Assembly (NCBI GenBank): GCA_016720465.1
Contig: JADKKO010000004.1
Span: 1,054,001 to 1,118,000, forward strand
DNA from: Holophagaceae bacterium
GTDB lineage: Bacteria > Acidobacteriota > Holophagae > Holophagales > Holophagaceae
Length of the DNA stretch: 64,000 nucleotides
Reading direction: 5' to 3'
The notes below the pieces were generated by a model, which was not told where the DNA came from, searched no databases, and saw nothing but the letters and a program-made list of their open reading frames with translations. The translations under genes were made by a program, and so were the position numbers. This document shows positions 24,022 through 32,236 of the stretch, piece after piece. The stretch's first letter is position 1; every line of letters starts with the position of its first letter.

Positions 24022-24389
24022 TTCCCTTTCAACAGGCCGCGCAGGGCGGCCTTTTCCTCGGGCCTCAACCGGCGGCCCTGCAGGGCCATCTGCACCAGCT
24101 CTCCCGCCGAACCGGCGAAAACCTTGTCCATGAATTCACCCAGCAGGGCGCGTTGGGTTCTCGATTTGGCCTGGGCGGGCCAGTAGCGGTGGGCCCGCTC
24201 GGATTCGTCGCGCTCCAGCAGCCCCTTCTCCAGCATGGTCTGCATGAGCTTGAGCACGGCCGTGTAGCCCAGGTCCCGCTCCTGGCCCACACGGGCATAG
24301 ACTTCCTTCACGCTGCTGGGTCCCAGCTCCCACAGCACCTGAAGGATGCCGACTTCCGCTTCGGTGGGCCTGGGGGCCGGATTTGACAC
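24018..24389 (-). CDS. BlaI/MecI-family repressor
   Basis: A 123-residue winged-helix repressor starting at a GTG (24389) behind AAAGGAG. It contains PTEAEVGILQVLWELGPSSV and the typical YTAVLKLMQTMLEKGLLERDES wing region. In BlaI/BlaR systems the repressor is cleaved after the membrane protease is activated. The gene is translationally coupled to the M56 protease gene downstream. The upstream region has tandem 14-base GTAC repeats that probably form its operator and lie between it and the divergent deacetylase gene. Confidence 0.88.
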   Translation of the reverse strand: MSNPAPRPTEAEVGILQVLWELGPSSVKEVYARVGQERDLGYTAVLKLMQTMLEKGLLERDESERAHRYWPAQAKSRTQRALLGEFMDKVFAGSAGELVQMALQGRRLRPEEKAALRGLLKGK

Positions 24390-24403
24390 GGGCGCTCCTT
24401 TGA

Positions 24404-24435
24404 GTACGATAAACAATGTACGATAAAAAATGTAC
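24404..24435. promoter_or_regulatory. Tandem GTAC repeats, likely BlaI operator
   Basis: GTACGATAAACAAT (24404-24417) and GTACGATAAAAAAT (24418-24431) are direct repeats with one difference, followed by a third GTAC (24432-24435). They sit 15 bases upstream of the BlaI start and about 95 bases upstream of the divergent polysaccharide deacetylase gene, so one site array could control both. Binding by this BlaI protein is inference. Confidence 0.55.
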
Positions 24436-24527
24436 ACGGCAAGAATATTTTCGGCCCAATCGGCCATGGAAAGCCGGGCAGGCCGGAATCCTTGGCACAA
24501 AGCCCGTTCCTGCTCTGGAGGAAATCC

Positions 24528-25466
24528 GTGAAACTCCCGCGCGCAATCCGCTTCCTGGCCACGGCGGCCTGTTTCAGCGCCCCCGCTTACCCGCAATCCG
24601 TGACGTTCACCTTCGACGATGGCCCGAAACTGAAGGCGACGCCGCTCATGAGCCCCCAGGCGCGCAACACGGCGCTCTTGGAGACGTTGAAAAAGCATCA
24701 GGTGAAGGCCGCGCTTTTCGTGACGCTGGCCAATGGCGCGGACCGCCCCGAAGGATTGGCCTTGGCGGAGGCGTGGGGAGAGGCCGGGCATGCCATCGGC
24801 AACCACACCGCCACGCATCTGGATTTGAATGCCAAGTCCGTCACCCTAAAGCAGTACCAGGACGAGATACTGGCCTGCGATAGCGTGATCCGCTCGCTGC
24901 CTGGCTATGCACCCTGGTTCCGCTTCACGTTCCTGCGGGAAGGCGACACGCCTGAAAAGCGCGATGGCATGAAGGTTTTTTTAAAAACCAGAGGCCTGCG
25001 CAATGCCTATGTTTCCCTGGATACTTCGGATTGGCGGCTGGACGCGGCCTTGGAGGCCGCCCTGAACGAGCATCCAGGTGCAGACCTGGCCCCCTTCCGC
25101 GCCACCTACCTGGCGCATCTCCGCCAGCGCGCAGAAGCCTACCGGGACCTTTCACGGCGGCTCTTCGGACGGGATATCCCCCAGGTATTGCTGATGCACC
25201 ACAATCTCATCAACGCGCTGTTCCTGGATGACGCGATCCAGCAATTCAAGGCCATGGGATGGACCATCATCGAACCCGGAAAGGCCTTCCAGGACTTCGT
25301 CTACAGCCTCGATCCCCAGCGGCCCTCGCCAGGCCAGAGCCTGCTGATCTCCGCGGCCCGCAGCCTGGGCTATCGTCCAGATAACTGGGAGCGGATGCTC
25401 GACGATGGAGACTTCGAGATCCTGGAGCTCAAACAGAAAGGACTGCTGCCCGCGTCCTTCGAGTGA
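24528..25466 (+). CDS. Exported polysaccharide deacetylase (NodB-like)
   Basis: A 312-residue protein starting at GTG 24528, with GGAGG six bases upstream; a longer TTG frame at 24492 is less likely. A signal peptide (FLATAACFSAPAYPQ) precedes the NodB homology motifs: TFTFDDGP (residues 27-33, catalytic and metal Asp) and GNHTATHLDL (metal His pair). Later motifs are MHHNLINALFLDD and a long C-terminal extension. Such enzymes remove acetyl groups from peptidoglycan or chitin-like glycans. Being divergent from the BlaI gene across its probable operator, it may belong to the same wall-stress regulon as the transglycosylase-fused protease. Confidence 0.85.
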   Translation: MKLPRAIRFLATAACFSAPAYPQSVTFTFDDGPKLKATPLMSPQARNTALLETLKKHQVKAALFVTLANGADRPEGLALAEAWGEAGHAIGNHTATHLDLNAKSVTLKQYQDEILACDSVIRSLPGYAPWFRFTFLREGDTPEKRDGMKVFLKTRGLRNAYVSLDTSDWRLDAALEAALNEHPGADLAPFRATYLAHLRQRAEAYRDLSRRLFGRDIPQVLLMHHNLINALFLDDAIQQFKAMGWTIIEPGKAFQDFVYSLDPQRPSPGQSLLISAARSLGYRPDNWERMLDDGDFEILELKQKGLLPASFE

Positions 25467-25546
25467 AGAACAAAGCCGCAGATTCTGTAGCTGGCGTAGA
25501 TGGAAAACGCTGGCGGCTGAGACGCGATCGGTCCACAGGCGCTCGT

Positions 25547-27292
25547 TCAACGCTTGATGCGTGAAAATAATTTTTGCCCAATGGCCTTGGCCTGGGGATG
25601 TCCCAGCGCCAGCATCAGGCCGCCATAGGCCGCGGCGCATAGCGCGATGAAGGGCAGCAGGCGCAACGCCAGGGAAAGGCGGTGCAGGGGAGCGCCAAGG
25701 CCAAGCCAGTCGATGCCTTGCCAGGCCAGCAGGCCCATGAGCGAAGCGCCCAGCAACGAGATCATCCAGGTCCTGAGCACGGGGGCGGCGGGCAGCTCTG
25801 GCAACCGCGGCTTCAACCGGAACACCAGGAAGAAGAGCCCGGCCAGACTGGACACGCCGTTGGCCAGCGCGAGGCCGCCCGTGCCCAGGGGGCGCAGCCA
25901 GAGCAGGCTCAGCAGCACGTTCAGCAGCATGGAGAGCACCGCGATCACCATGGGACCGCGGTAGTCCTTCAGCGCGTACAGCGCCTGGGCGCCGATGCGG
26001 CTGGCGGCCACGAACAGCAGGCCGACGCACTGGAAGACGATCGTGGCCGCGGTCCAGTCGGCGGCGGCTGCATCGTAGGCGCCGGTGCGGAAGATGAGCG
26101 CGCAGATGGGATGGGCGAGCACCGCCAATCCGACGCTGGCGGGAATGACCAGGAGGCCCGTGGCGCCGAGGGCCTCGGCCAGGTTGCTCCGCATGCCGTC
26201 CCAGTCCTTGGCTTCCGCTTGCCGGCTGAGGGCCGGGAGGCTCGCGGTGGCCAGGCTCATGGCGAAGAGTCCCAGCACCATCTCGCCCATCATGTTGGCG
26301 TTGTAGAGGACGATCTGCGCGCCCACCTCCAGGTTCGAAGCGAGCATCGCGGAGATGTAGGTGTTGATGGGATAGACGCCCGCGGCCACCAGTCCCGGCC
26401 CCATGCGCTTCAACGCCAGGCGCACCCAGGGATCCTTGAAGTGGAGGCCGGGCCGCACGGTGAATCCAAGAGCCCGGGCCGATGGGATGATGGCCCCCAG
26501 CTGCACCATGCCGCCCGCGAGCACCGCGAAGGCGCAGATGGTGGCGATGTGCTCAGGTCCGGTCCAGCCATGGCTGCGCCCGAAAACGATCGCGGCCCAG
26601 CCGAAGGAGATGAACGAGAGGTTCCAGAAAATCGAAACCGCCGAGGCGAGGGCGAAGCGCCCGCGGAGATTCAAGAGGCCGCCCAGCCCGGCGGTGAGGC
26701 TCACCAAGGCGAGATAGGGAAACATGATGCGTCCCAGACGCACCGCCAGCGCCATCTCCGGGGGCGGCGGCATCGAACCCGAAAGCACGCGGCCCAGCAT
26801 GGCGAGTTTTTCCCCGAAGGACACGTCGGTGGCCATGCGCCCGACCACCATCAGGCCGGCGATGAGGCTCATGGCCAGCATCACCACCAGCACCAGCGCC
26901 GACAGCAAGGTCAGCAGCGTGCCCAGGAATCGCGCGGCGGTGGCGCGGGCGGCGGGTTCGCCATCCTTGGCCTCCAGTTCCGTCAGCGTAGGCAGGAAGG
27001 CCGCGGTCATGGTGCCCTCGGCGGTGAAGCGGCGCAGCAGGTTCGGCAGGCGGAAGGCCACGGAGTAGGCGTCCGCGGCCGCGCCGGCGCCGAGGTAGTG
27101 GGACAGGAAGTAGGTCTGCGCGAGGCCGGTCAGGCGGCTCAGCAGCGTCATGGCGGAAACGACGGCCGCCGAGCGCATGAGGCTCGGCGGGGGCGTCTGC
27201 TGGGCGGATCCGCTCACGGCCGCATCAGGCGCAGAGGACCGTCTGGAACGCGAGGTCCAGCCGATCGATAGGGTGCGGGCGGCCAAGGCCAA
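25547..27292 (-). CDS. murJ: Lipid II flippase MurJ (MviN family)
   Basis: A 581-residue membrane protein of the MOP exporter superfamily with about 14 hydrophobic segments. The family-defining beginning VVSAMTLLSRLTGLAQTYFL and NLLRRFTAEGTMTAAFLP are clear, the latter corresponding to the NxxRRLFAEGAF region of MurJ. MurJ flips undecaprenyl-linked peptidoglycan precursor to the periplasm. The start is uncertain: the frame opens at a TTG at 27292, with alternatives GTG 27217 and ATG 27178, none with a good ribosome binding site. The gene converges on the deacetylase gene. Confidence 0.92.
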   Translation of the reverse strand: MALAARTLSIGWTSRSRRSSAPDAAVSGSAQQTPPPSLMRSAAVVSAMTLLSRLTGLAQTYFLSHYLGAGAAADAYSVAFRLPNLLRRFTAEGTMTAAFLPTLTELEAKDGEPAARATAARFLGTLLTLLSALVLVVMLAMSLIAGLMVVGRMATDVSFGEKLAMLGRVLSGSMPPPPEMALAVRLGRIMFPYLALVSLTAGLGGLLNLRGRFALASAVSIFWNLSFISFGWAAIVFGRSHGWTGPEHIATICAFAVLAGGMVQLGAIIPSARALGFTVRPGLHFKDPWVRLALKRMGPGLVAAGVYPINTYISAMLASNLEVGAQIVLYNANMMGEMVLGLFAMSLATASLPALSRQAEAKDWDGMRSNLAEALGATGLLVIPASVGLAVLAHPICALIFRTGAYDAAAADWTAATIVFQCVGLLFVAASRIGAQALYALKDYRGPMVIAVLSMLLNVLLSLLWLRPLGTGGLALANGVSSLAGLFFLVFRLKPRLPELPAAPVLRTWMISLLGASLMGLLAWQGIDWLGLGAPLHRLSLALRLLPFIALCAAAYGGLMLALGHPQAKAIGQKLFSRIKR

Positions 27293-27414
27293 GGAAAGGG
27301 AGCATCAGGATGTCCGGGGTCGCTCCAGCTTAGCTTGGCTTTCGCATTTCGTTTTCGCTTCCCAATGGGATTGGGGGATCACAATAATTCCAGGTCCCAC
27401 TTCCCCGGTGCTCC

Positions 27415-28305
27415 ATGCTGCTCAAGAAACCGCTCCTGAACGTCTTCCTGGTGGTGGCGGAGGAGAAGAGCTTCACCCGCGCGGCGGAAAAGCTGGGCCG
27501 GACGCAGCCGGCCATCACGCAGGCCATCCAGCGCCTGGAAACCGAACTGGGGGAGACGCTCATCGACCGCAGCGGGCGGGAACTGGCCCTGACCGACGCC
27601 GGACGGGTGGTGTTCGAGGTGGCGCGGCGCCAGGAAAATCTCCAGCGCGAACTGCTCACGCAGCTCGGGGAGCTGCGGAACAAGGCCGCCGGCCGCCTGG
27701 TCATCGGCGCCAACGAAAGCATGATCTTGTACCTGCTGCCGCACCTGATCCGCTACCGCCAGGCCTACCCCAAAGTGAAACTGGTCGTGCAGCGCAGCCG
27801 GTCCAGCGAAGTGCCGGACCTGCTGCTGGCGGGGGACGTGGATTTCGGCGTGGTGAGCTACCTCGCGGGGGATGAGCGGCTGGATTCCCAGGTGCTCTAC
27901 GTGGACCACCTTTCCTTCGTGGTGGCGCCCGGCCATCGGTTGGCCAGGCACAAGCTGCTGACGATCAAGGATCTGGAAACGGAGACCTTCGTGGCGCACA
28001 ACGTGGCCTCGCCCTACCGGGATGCCGTGATGAAGGCCTTCCAGCAGCAGCGGACGCACCTGAACATGGATATCGAGATGCCCACGGTGGAAAGCATCCG
28101 GCGCATGGTGCAGTCGGGCCTGGGCGTCGCCTTCCTGCCGAGGGTCTGCGTGGATCAGGATCTGAGGACCGGCATCCTCAAAGAGATCCCGGTTCGGGAA
28201 TTGCAACTGGAACGGAAGATCTACCTGCTGAGCGTGGGTAAGCGGCCCCTGAGCCATGCGGCGGGAGCTTTCCAGGAACTAATGAAGAAGGAGCTGGCCG
28301 GGTAG
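27415..28305 (+). CDS. LysR-family transcriptional regulator
   Basis: A 296-residue regulator. The N-terminal winged helix-turn-helix is standard (FLVVAEEKSFTRAAEKLGRT, QPAITQAIQRLETELGETLI). The effector-binding domain follows (GRLVIGANESMILYLLPHLI, MVQSGLGVAFLPRVCVDQDL). The C-terminal part resembles CysB/CynR-type co-inducer domains, but the ligand is not predictable. It is divergent from murJ with a short AT-containing gap, and the gene after it is an unrelated lipoprotein, so the target is not evident from context. Confidence 0.9.
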   Translation: MLLKKPLLNVFLVVAEEKSFTRAAEKLGRTQPAITQAIQRLETELGETLIDRSGRELALTDAGRVVFEVARRQENLQRELLTQLGELRNKAAGRLVIGANESMILYLLPHLIRYRQAYPKVKLVVQRSRSSEVPDLLLAGDVDFGVVSYLAGDERLDSQVLYVDHLSFVVAPGHRLARHKLLTIKDLETETFVAHNVASPYRDAVMKAFQQQRTHLNMDIEMPTVESIRRMVQSGLGVAFLPRVCVDQDLRTGILKEIPVRELQLERKIYLLSVGKRPLSHAAGAFQELMKKELAG

Positions 28306-28467
28306 CCACAGGCGCTGGGATCAGCCCCGAAGATTATTTCTTTCGCTAAGCCGCTGCGACCCATCAACTTGATCAATGCGGAGTGAAGGGCGCCGGTTAT
28401 TTAGGCTGGATCCCTAAACGCATCCGGATGTCCGCGGGTCAGTAGGGCATCCCACAAGGAGGATCAA

Positions 28468-29283
28468 ATGCGAAGCAGGCTACTCACCCTGGCCCCTCTG
28501 ACTCTGGCTGGACTTCTGGCCTGTGGAGGGGCCGGCGACAATCCGCCCGCCGCGCCACCGGCGAACCCGAAAATGGATGTCGAAACGGCTGCGGCCCTGG
28601 CCGTTCCCTTCGAGACCATCGAAGCCAACCAGGCTGGGGAGATGGATGAGTCCGGACCCACCGCCGCCGGGGAAGCCATGAGCATGGTGCAGCCCGGACA
28701 TCCGGACTGCGTGTCGGTGAGCAATGTCACGGCGTCCTCGGTGACTTGGACCTTCAACAGCTGCACCGGTCCGCACGGATGGACCTGGAACGGAGTGGTT
28801 GTGATCTCCTGGACGCGGAATAACGATGGCACTGTGCTGGTGAAGCACGATCACCAGAATTTCGTCGGCACCAAGGATGGCAAGTCCTGGACCATCAACG
28901 GCATCAAGGACCGCTTGCGCAACCCTGCCGCCCGGAAGGTCACCCTCACCGCCGAACCGGGCTTCACCAAGGCCTTCAATGACGGCACCACGACCACCGT
29001 GTACACCTACACCTGCGCCATGACCGCTGATTGGTCCGAACAGGGCAAGCGCAAGCTGTATGGAACCTGGGCGATGACACCGGCCACCGGCGACGCGGTC
29101 AGCGCGACCATCGACCAGGCCACCGCGCTGGTATGGGACAGGGCGGCCGGCTGCTGCTATCCCGTCTCCGGCACCTTGAACCTGGCCAAGGGCACGAAGA
29201 AAGCCACCATCGTGCACAGCCTGCCCTGCGGCACCGTGACCATCAATGACACGACGCGGCTCCTTCCGCCCTGCTCCATGTGA
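28468..29283 (+). CDS. Secreted lipoprotein of unknown function, Cys-rich
   Basis: A 271-residue protein not recognised as any family. It has a lipoprotein signal (LLACGG, residues 16-21) and a strong ribosome binding site (AAGGAGG). A low-complexity Pro/Ala stretch is followed by a beta-rich body with several paired Cys (HPDCVS, FNSCTG, YTCAMT, AAGCCYP, LPCGT, PPCSM), suggesting disulfides outside the cytoplasm. Repeated Thr-Trp patterns (SWTINGIKD, TWAMTPATG) hint at a beta-sandwich. It is a single-gene unit closed by the terminator at 29303-29331. Confidence 0.75.
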   Translation: MRSRLLTLAPLTLAGLLACGGAGDNPPAAPPANPKMDVETAAALAVPFETIEANQAGEMDESGPTAAGEAMSMVQPGHPDCVSVSNVTASSVTWTFNSCTGPHGWTWNGVVVISWTRNNDGTVLVKHDHQNFVGTKDGKSWTINGIKDRLRNPAARKVTLTAEPGFTKAFNDGTTTTVYTYTCAMTADWSEQGKRKLYGTWAMTPATGDAVSATIDQATALVWDRAAGCCYPVSGTLNLAKGTKKATIVHSLPCGTVTINDTTRLLPPCSM

Positions 29284-29302
29284 ATCCGCGTGGCCTGGAA
29301 CC

Positions 29303-29331
29303 TGCCCCGGCATTTGCCGGGGCATTTTTTT
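29303..29331 (+). terminator. Rho-independent terminator
   Basis: TGCCCCGGCA (29303-29312) and TGCCGGGGCA (29315-29324) form a 10-bp near-continuous hairpin followed by TTTTTTT (29325-29331). It lies 20 bases after the stop of the lipoprotein gene and before tpx. Confidence 0.93.
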
Positions 29332-29370
29332 GGAATCCGGGAGTAGGATAGGGGCGTTTCGGAGGTCCCC

Positions 29371-29916
29371 ATGGCTACGCTCACCTTCAATGGAAGCCCG
29401 ATCCACACCACGGGAGAGCTGCCCGTCATCGGGCGTCCCTGCCCGCCCTTCACCCTCACCCGCGCTGATCTCAGCGAGATCTCCCTCGTGGATCTGGAGG
29501 GCCAGCGGGTGATCCTGAACATCTTCCCGAGCCTCGATACCACCATCTGCGCCAAGGGCGTGCGCACCTTCGACGCGCGCGCCTCGGAAGTTCCGAACAT
29601 GGCGGTGCTCTGCGTGTCCCAGGATCTGCCCTTTGCCCAGGCGCGGTTCTGCAAGGCCGAGGAAATAACGGATGTGGTGCCGGCCTCCACCTTCCGCCAT
29701 CCGGAATTCGGCACTGATTTCGGCGTGATGATGGTGGATGGCCCCCTGCGCGGCCTCCTCGCCCGCGCCCTGGTCGTGCTGGATGAAAACGGCACCGTGG
29801 TCCACACCGAACTGGTGCCGGAGCTGGCCTGCGAAGCGGACTATGACGGGGCCCTGGACATCATCCACAACCACCACCGCCCCTGCCTGGATGACGCGCT
29901 GCTGACGAGCGAATAA
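29371..29916 (+). CDS. tpx: Thiol peroxidase (Tpx-type peroxiredoxin)
   Basis: A 181-residue atypical 2-Cys peroxiredoxin. The peroxidatic Cys is C60 in FPSLDTTIC and the resolving Cys is C94 in ARFCKAEEI, the spacing expected for Tpx. GRPCPPFTL and DFGVMMVDGPLRGLLARA are further family patterns. It reduces organic peroxides using thioredoxin. It is preceded by GGAGG, follows a strong terminator, and appears to be transcribed alone. Length is normal except for a C-terminal extension of about 12 residues. Confidence 0.95.
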   Translation: MATLTFNGSPIHTTGELPVIGRPCPPFTLTRADLSEISLVDLEGQRVILNIFPSLDTTICAKGVRTFDARASEVPNMAVLCVSQDLPFAQARFCKAEEITDVVPASTFRHPEFGTDFGVMMVDGPLRGLLARALVVLDENGTVVHTELVPELACEADYDGALDIIHNHHRPCLDDALLTSE

Positions 29917-29987
29917 GGAAGCGCCTGGGCTGGACTGGCCTTCCGGCCACAACCCCGGAGGCTCTCTGGCCGTGGTAGAAAGAGGGC

Positions 29988-31043
29988 ATGAGCTTTCCAA
30001 TCCGGTCCTCCTTGTCTGGCCTGTTCGCCCTGGCGGTGGTTGTGGTCGCAGGAGGCTGCGGCGGCGGTGAGCCTGGTCTTCATCCAGCCTCCCAACCTCC
30101 GGTGCTGGTTGACTTCACACCGGCCAGTCCGCGCCTGGGGAAGCAAGCCCTGGTTGACGACCTCCGGGTGCTGTCTGCGCCGGACATGGAGGGCCGGAAG
30201 CTGGGCAGCGCGGGCAATGCCAAGGCCCGGGCGATGATTGTGGGGCGCTTCCAGCAACTCGGGCTGTCCAGCTACGGCGGCGGCTTTGAGCAACCTGCAA
30301 CCTGGCGCAACACCCCGTGCACAAACGTGGTCGGCTACTGGCCGGGCGCCACGAATCCTGGCCGCGCCATCCTATTCACGGCGCACTACGATCATATTGG
30401 CATTCGAAATGGGGAGATCAACACCGGAGCGGATGATAATGCCTCGGGCAGCGCCGCCCTGTTGCAGTTGGCGGCCTGGCTGAAGGATCATCCCCCGGCG
30501 CATACCGTGGTCTTCTGCCTATTCGACGGGGAGGAGGCAGGGCTCTACGGCTCCCAGGCTTTCGTGGCCGCGCCCCCTGCGGCCCTGCCGCTCGCCGCCA
30601 TCGATGTCGTGCTGAATCTGGACATGATCGCCCAGGGCACCAAGGGCCGGATCTTCGTGGGGGGAACCAGCTACACCACCGCCCTGAAGCCGCACCTGGC
30701 GGCTGCCTTCAGCGCCTCCGCGGTCAGGCTCGTCCCGGATTTCGAGACCTATGACAACGCTTCAGATCAATTCCCCTTCATGCAACGGGGCATCCCTTTC
30801 CTGTTCTTCTGCGTGGGCGATGATGATCCCTACTACCATACGCCGCGGGACACGTTTGAAAGCATTCCCCAAGTTTTCTACTGGGCTGCCGTGGAAGCCA
30901 TCCTGGACACTTTTCTGCGCTTGGATGGCCTGCCCAATATCCCTTTGATCCTGCCCCGTCCGCCGGTCCGCGAACCGGGCGCCGAGCAACGGGCCCTGGA
31001 TCCTCACCCTTGGCGCCACCGGAGGATTCAAGGGGAGGAGTAA
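29988..31043 (+). CDS. M28-family zinc aminopeptidase lipoprotein
   Basis: A 351-residue exported lipoprotein (lipobox AGGC near residue 24). The M28 two-zinc site is complete: AHYDH (first His and Asp), GADDNASG (bridging Asp), FDGEEAGLYG (catalytic and metal Glu), LNLDM (Asp) and YYHTPRDT (last His). It would cleave N-terminal residues from peptides in the periplasm or at the surface. The C-terminal 35 residues are Pro/Arg-rich and probably disordered. It follows tpx but has an independent ribosome binding site, and no functional link is apparent. Confidence 0.9.
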   Translation: MSFPIRSSLSGLFALAVVVVAGGCGGGEPGLHPASQPPVLVDFTPASPRLGKQALVDDLRVLSAPDMEGRKLGSAGNAKARAMIVGRFQQLGLSSYGGGFEQPATWRNTPCTNVVGYWPGATNPGRAILFTAHYDHIGIRNGEINTGADDNASGSAALLQLAAWLKDHPPAHTVVFCLFDGEEAGLYGSQAFVAAPPAALPLAAIDVVLNLDMIAQGTKGRIFVGGTSYTTALKPHLAAAFSASAVRLVPDFETYDNASDQFPFMQRGIPFLFFCVGDDDPYYHTPRDTFESIPQVFYWAAVEAILDTFLRLDGLPNIPLILPRPPVREPGAEQRALDPHPWRHRRIQGEE

Positions 31044-31057
31044 ATCGGGCCGAGTAT

Positions 31058-32236
31058 TCAGCAGCAACCCAGGCGCCGGGGCAATCCATCCAGGGTCTCA
31101 AGTATTTCTGCTGCATCGGAGCCCGGCAGGAAGCCGGACACGAGGAAATCCGTCATCTCCGCAGATGCATCTGAAAGCACAACCGTAAGCGGAAAGAAGC
31201 GTCTTTCCTTCAACAGAGCGCTCAGGGTCGCAGCCAATTCCGATGGCGGCGCGCTGCCACGCAACGCCGTCCGGAGGGCGACGGGAGCCTCGATCCGGCG
31301 ATGCAGTTCCGGAAACAACAGCAGGGGGGCGGTGCTGCCGTTCATGCGGAAATTGAGGTCGAAGAACTTGAAGGACCCGTCCGCCTGGAAACCCGCGTCC
31401 AGGCCCGCGGCGCCCCGGTATCCGAGGGCAGCCGCCCGCCGGCAGATGGCCGCGCCCGCAGCCACGGCCAGCGGGTCGGGCTGGTCCTCGGCACGGAACC
31501 AGTTCCCCAGGTAATGTCCCTCCGCCGACAGGAATTGTTCAGGCGCCCCCAGGAACATCGGTTCCCCGGAGGCACCGATGAGGTAGTTGAAACAGCGGGT
31601 GGACCGGAAGGACAGGAACTCCTCCAGGACCGCCCCTTCCGCGCCGTCCAGCAGGGCGGCCAAGCGCGCGGCATCTCCCGAATGCGGCGGCAGCAGGAGG
31701 TCGTGCCCGCCTCCGGTGGCTTCGAGGGTGGCGACCTTCACCGCGCTATGGAGGCAGGCCTCCGGTTGCGCCATCGCTTCCGATGCCCCCATGAGGCGCC
31801 GCGCCGGGCGCTGGTCCATGGGCACCAGCCGCTCCAGGTTGCCCTTGTGGTTCAGGAAGGCGCGGAGCGATGGCTCGACCAGGTGGATTGCTGCGGGGGC
31901 GATGTCTTCCGGGAGCGGGAAGCTGGCCACCAGTCTGGCGCCACCGGCGGCTTGATCCCGGATGAGCGCGCCCAGTTCCTCCGTCGAGCGGAACACGAGA
32001 AGCTGATCCGGCAGCCGCCAACCGGCCTCCGAGAGCAGGTCCAGGGCCAAGGGGGAGGCGGCGAGGTGGCCGCAGAGCATGGCGAGGCTCCCTGCGACGC
32101 AAAGGGACCCGGCGCTGAACGCCTGGGCGGTCAACTCGTCCTTCACGAGCCAGCGGCGGCCGCCGGGGTGTGGATAGCCGCACAGGAGGGCTTTGGGACC
32201 CAGGGCCTGGCGCAAGGCTCCATCCTGGTCCGTCAA
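31058..32236 (-). CDS. ATP-grasp ligase, unknown substrate (second of a pair)
   Basis: A 392-residue protein with ATP-grasp features in its second half: a central VKVATLEATGGGHDLLLPP segment, LEEFLSFRST, and a metal/ATP-binding end LDAGF...FFDLNFRMNGST, where the acidic and Asn/Arg residues match the family's catalytic strand. ATP-grasp enzymes join a carboxylate to an amine or thiol via acyl phosphate. The N-terminal half is a divergent nucleotide-binding-like domain. It overlaps the preceding gene by ATGA (32233-32236). The pair resembles small peptide-forming cassettes, but the product is unknown. Confidence 0.7.
   Translation of the reverse strand: MTDQDGALRQALGPKALLCGYPHPGGRRWLVKDELTAQAFSAGSLCVAGSLAMLCGHLAASPLALDLLSEAGWRLPDQLLVFRSTEELGALIRDQAAGGARLVASFPLPEDIAPAAIHLVEPSLRAFLNHKGNLERLVPMDQRPARRLMGASEAMAQPEACLHSAVKVATLEATGGGHDLLLPPHSGDAARLAALLDGAEGAVLEEFLSFRSTRCFNYLIGASGEPMFLGAPEQFLSAEGHYLGNWFRAEDQPDPLAVAAGAAICRRAAALGYRGAAGLDAGFQADGSFKFFDLNFRMNGSTAPLLLFPELHRRIEAPVALRTALRGSAPPSELAATLSALLKERRFFPLTVVLSDASAEMTDFLVSGFLPGSDAAEILETLDGLPRRLGCC

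Noticed and set aside
25682..27271. A 529-residue plus-strand frame across murJ
   Set aside because: His/Gln/Gly-rich low-complexity translation typical of the complement of a membrane-protein gene; murJ on the other strand is well supported.
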